A stretch of DNA of 64,000 nucleotides from Naematelia aurantialba (taxonomy: Eukaryota > Basidiomycota > Tremellomycetes > Tremellales > Naemateliaceae): NCBI GenBank assembly GCA_021527695.1, contig JAKFAO010000011.1, positions 558,001-622,000 of the forward strand. The letters run 5' to 3'. A program made the translations under genes and the position numbers. Below the pieces are notes generated by a model. That model was not told the DNA's origin and ran no database searches. It was given only the letters and a program-made list of their open reading frames with translations. Of this stretch, positions 63,601 through 64,000 are shown piece by piece (positions within the stretch are counted from its first letter, which is position 1; every line of letters starts with the position of its first letter).

Positions 63601-64000
63601 TTGCTGGGTCACAAGGATGACTTGCTCGTTGATGATGGTGACGACACGCCTGAGCGGCAATTGTCACAACAAGAGCGAGACACAGTGGCACGGATAATTC
63701 ATGCCAGGCAAAGGTACGTCTCGTAAATGACTAAGCTGAAGACAGTATCCGCGAATCGCTCATCATCTTGCACCAAACTTTGTTCTTCGAAGGAGACGTC
63801 CATCATCAGGCCGATAACCAGGAGGAAGAAGGTGGGGAGGTCTCCTGGCTCGGTAAGCTGACTGCAGTGGCACGTTACGCCGAGGCAGATGGCGTGCGAA
63901 AGGAAATTCTCGCCCGAGCGCTGCACATCGGCAATCGCGCTGTTCAGGAAATGCATGCCACACTTAACAAACAGCCAGCCTTGTCATCGGTCGATGTGTT
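60671..64000 (+). CDS. SHPRH/IRC20-like SNF2 ATPase (3' end beyond window)
   Basis: DNA-dependent ATPase with, in this family, an embedded RING E3 ligase; in repair or replication stress. Starts MIEVEDGDYEWPSK (an upstream frame begins with TTG and was rejected). The helicase part: NEMTAKLLPFQTRTVAKLLQ (Q region), then, across a 35-nt intron with donor GTGAGA at 61884, CEEMG/LGKTVEAIALTLLHRHP (motif I, GLGKT). Motif Ia is TTLIVTPPSLLKQWLSEIERH near 62180. Motif II is DEVQ in RWWRVIMDEVQL (near 62745), as in IRC20, where SHPRH has DEAQ. Then LAVSGTPARADIKDLMGSLKFL (motif III SGTP). The RING and C-terminal helicase lobe would lie past 64000. A long stretch between motifs Ia and II is Glu/Lys-rich. 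Many short introns. Confidence 0.8.

Noticed and set aside
1..64000. HD mating genes, tRNA/rRNA genes, CRISPR arrays, prokaryotic operons
   Set aside because: Looked for and not seen. The intron-rich eukaryotic layout excludes CRISPR and operons; no homeodomain other than STE12 was recognised.

Overview
This is nuclear DNA of a basidiomycete fungus, most likely a Tremellomycete (the class of Cryptococcus, Tremella and Trichosporon). Evidence: genes are dense and split by many 45-110 nt GT-AG introns with CTGAC/CTAAC-type branch sites; proteins carry long low-complexity tracts; and the centre holds STE12 with both a homeodomain and C2H2 fingers, a lipopeptide pheromone gene ending in CVIA, a STE3 receptor, and a PAK kinase of the STE20 type, all within about 30 kb. 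This is a pheromone/receptor (P/R) mating-type region. No SXI/HD homeodomain mating gene is visible in the window.

Layout, left to right: RA-PH adaptor (+); unnamed membrane protein (-); STE12 (-); APP1-type phosphatidate phosphatase (+); UBP6 deubiquitinase (+); a 5'-truncated LINE with a restriction-like endonuclease (-) sitting in the last exon of UBP6; a long promoter packed with ATTGTT sites; pheromone gene (+); STE3 (+); REI1 (-); DBP10 helicase (+); a STE3-like C-terminal tail split by a complete Ngaro/DIRS-order retrotransposon; STE20 (-); an UNC13/MUN-C2 gene (-); a PLP decarboxylase (+); NDC80 (+); a BTB plus CAP-Gly-like protein (+); a Yop1/HVA22-type protein with a LEA-like N-terminus (+); WDR5/SWD3 (+); a small membrane protein (-); and the start of an SHPRH/IRC20-like SNF2 gene (+, cut by the window end).

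How the genes relate: pheromone -> STE3 receptor -> PAK kinase -> MAP kinase cascade -> STE12 is the known mating pathway, and four of its parts lie together here. The other genes are housekeeping (proteasome deubiquitination, 60S biogenesis, kinetochore, chromatin) and are probably passengers of a recombination-suppressed region. That region has also collected two retroelements and many minisatellites.

The most striking observation is the LINE in UBP6. An exact 11-bp direct repeat (ATGGATGGCGG) brackets it, placed in the codons for the conserved MDGG near the UBP6 C-terminus. The element's own 3' end, read on the opposite strand, encodes a replacement UBP6 tail (NETAYILLYRPVIL, stop). The displaced original tail (MDGGGEDSVAYILLYR...) survives on the far side of the element. 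Through AYILLYR the two versions have the same protein but differ at five synonymous positions. The element thus appears to insert into an essential gene and repair it at the same time. Exon boundaries throughout were read by eye and are predictions.
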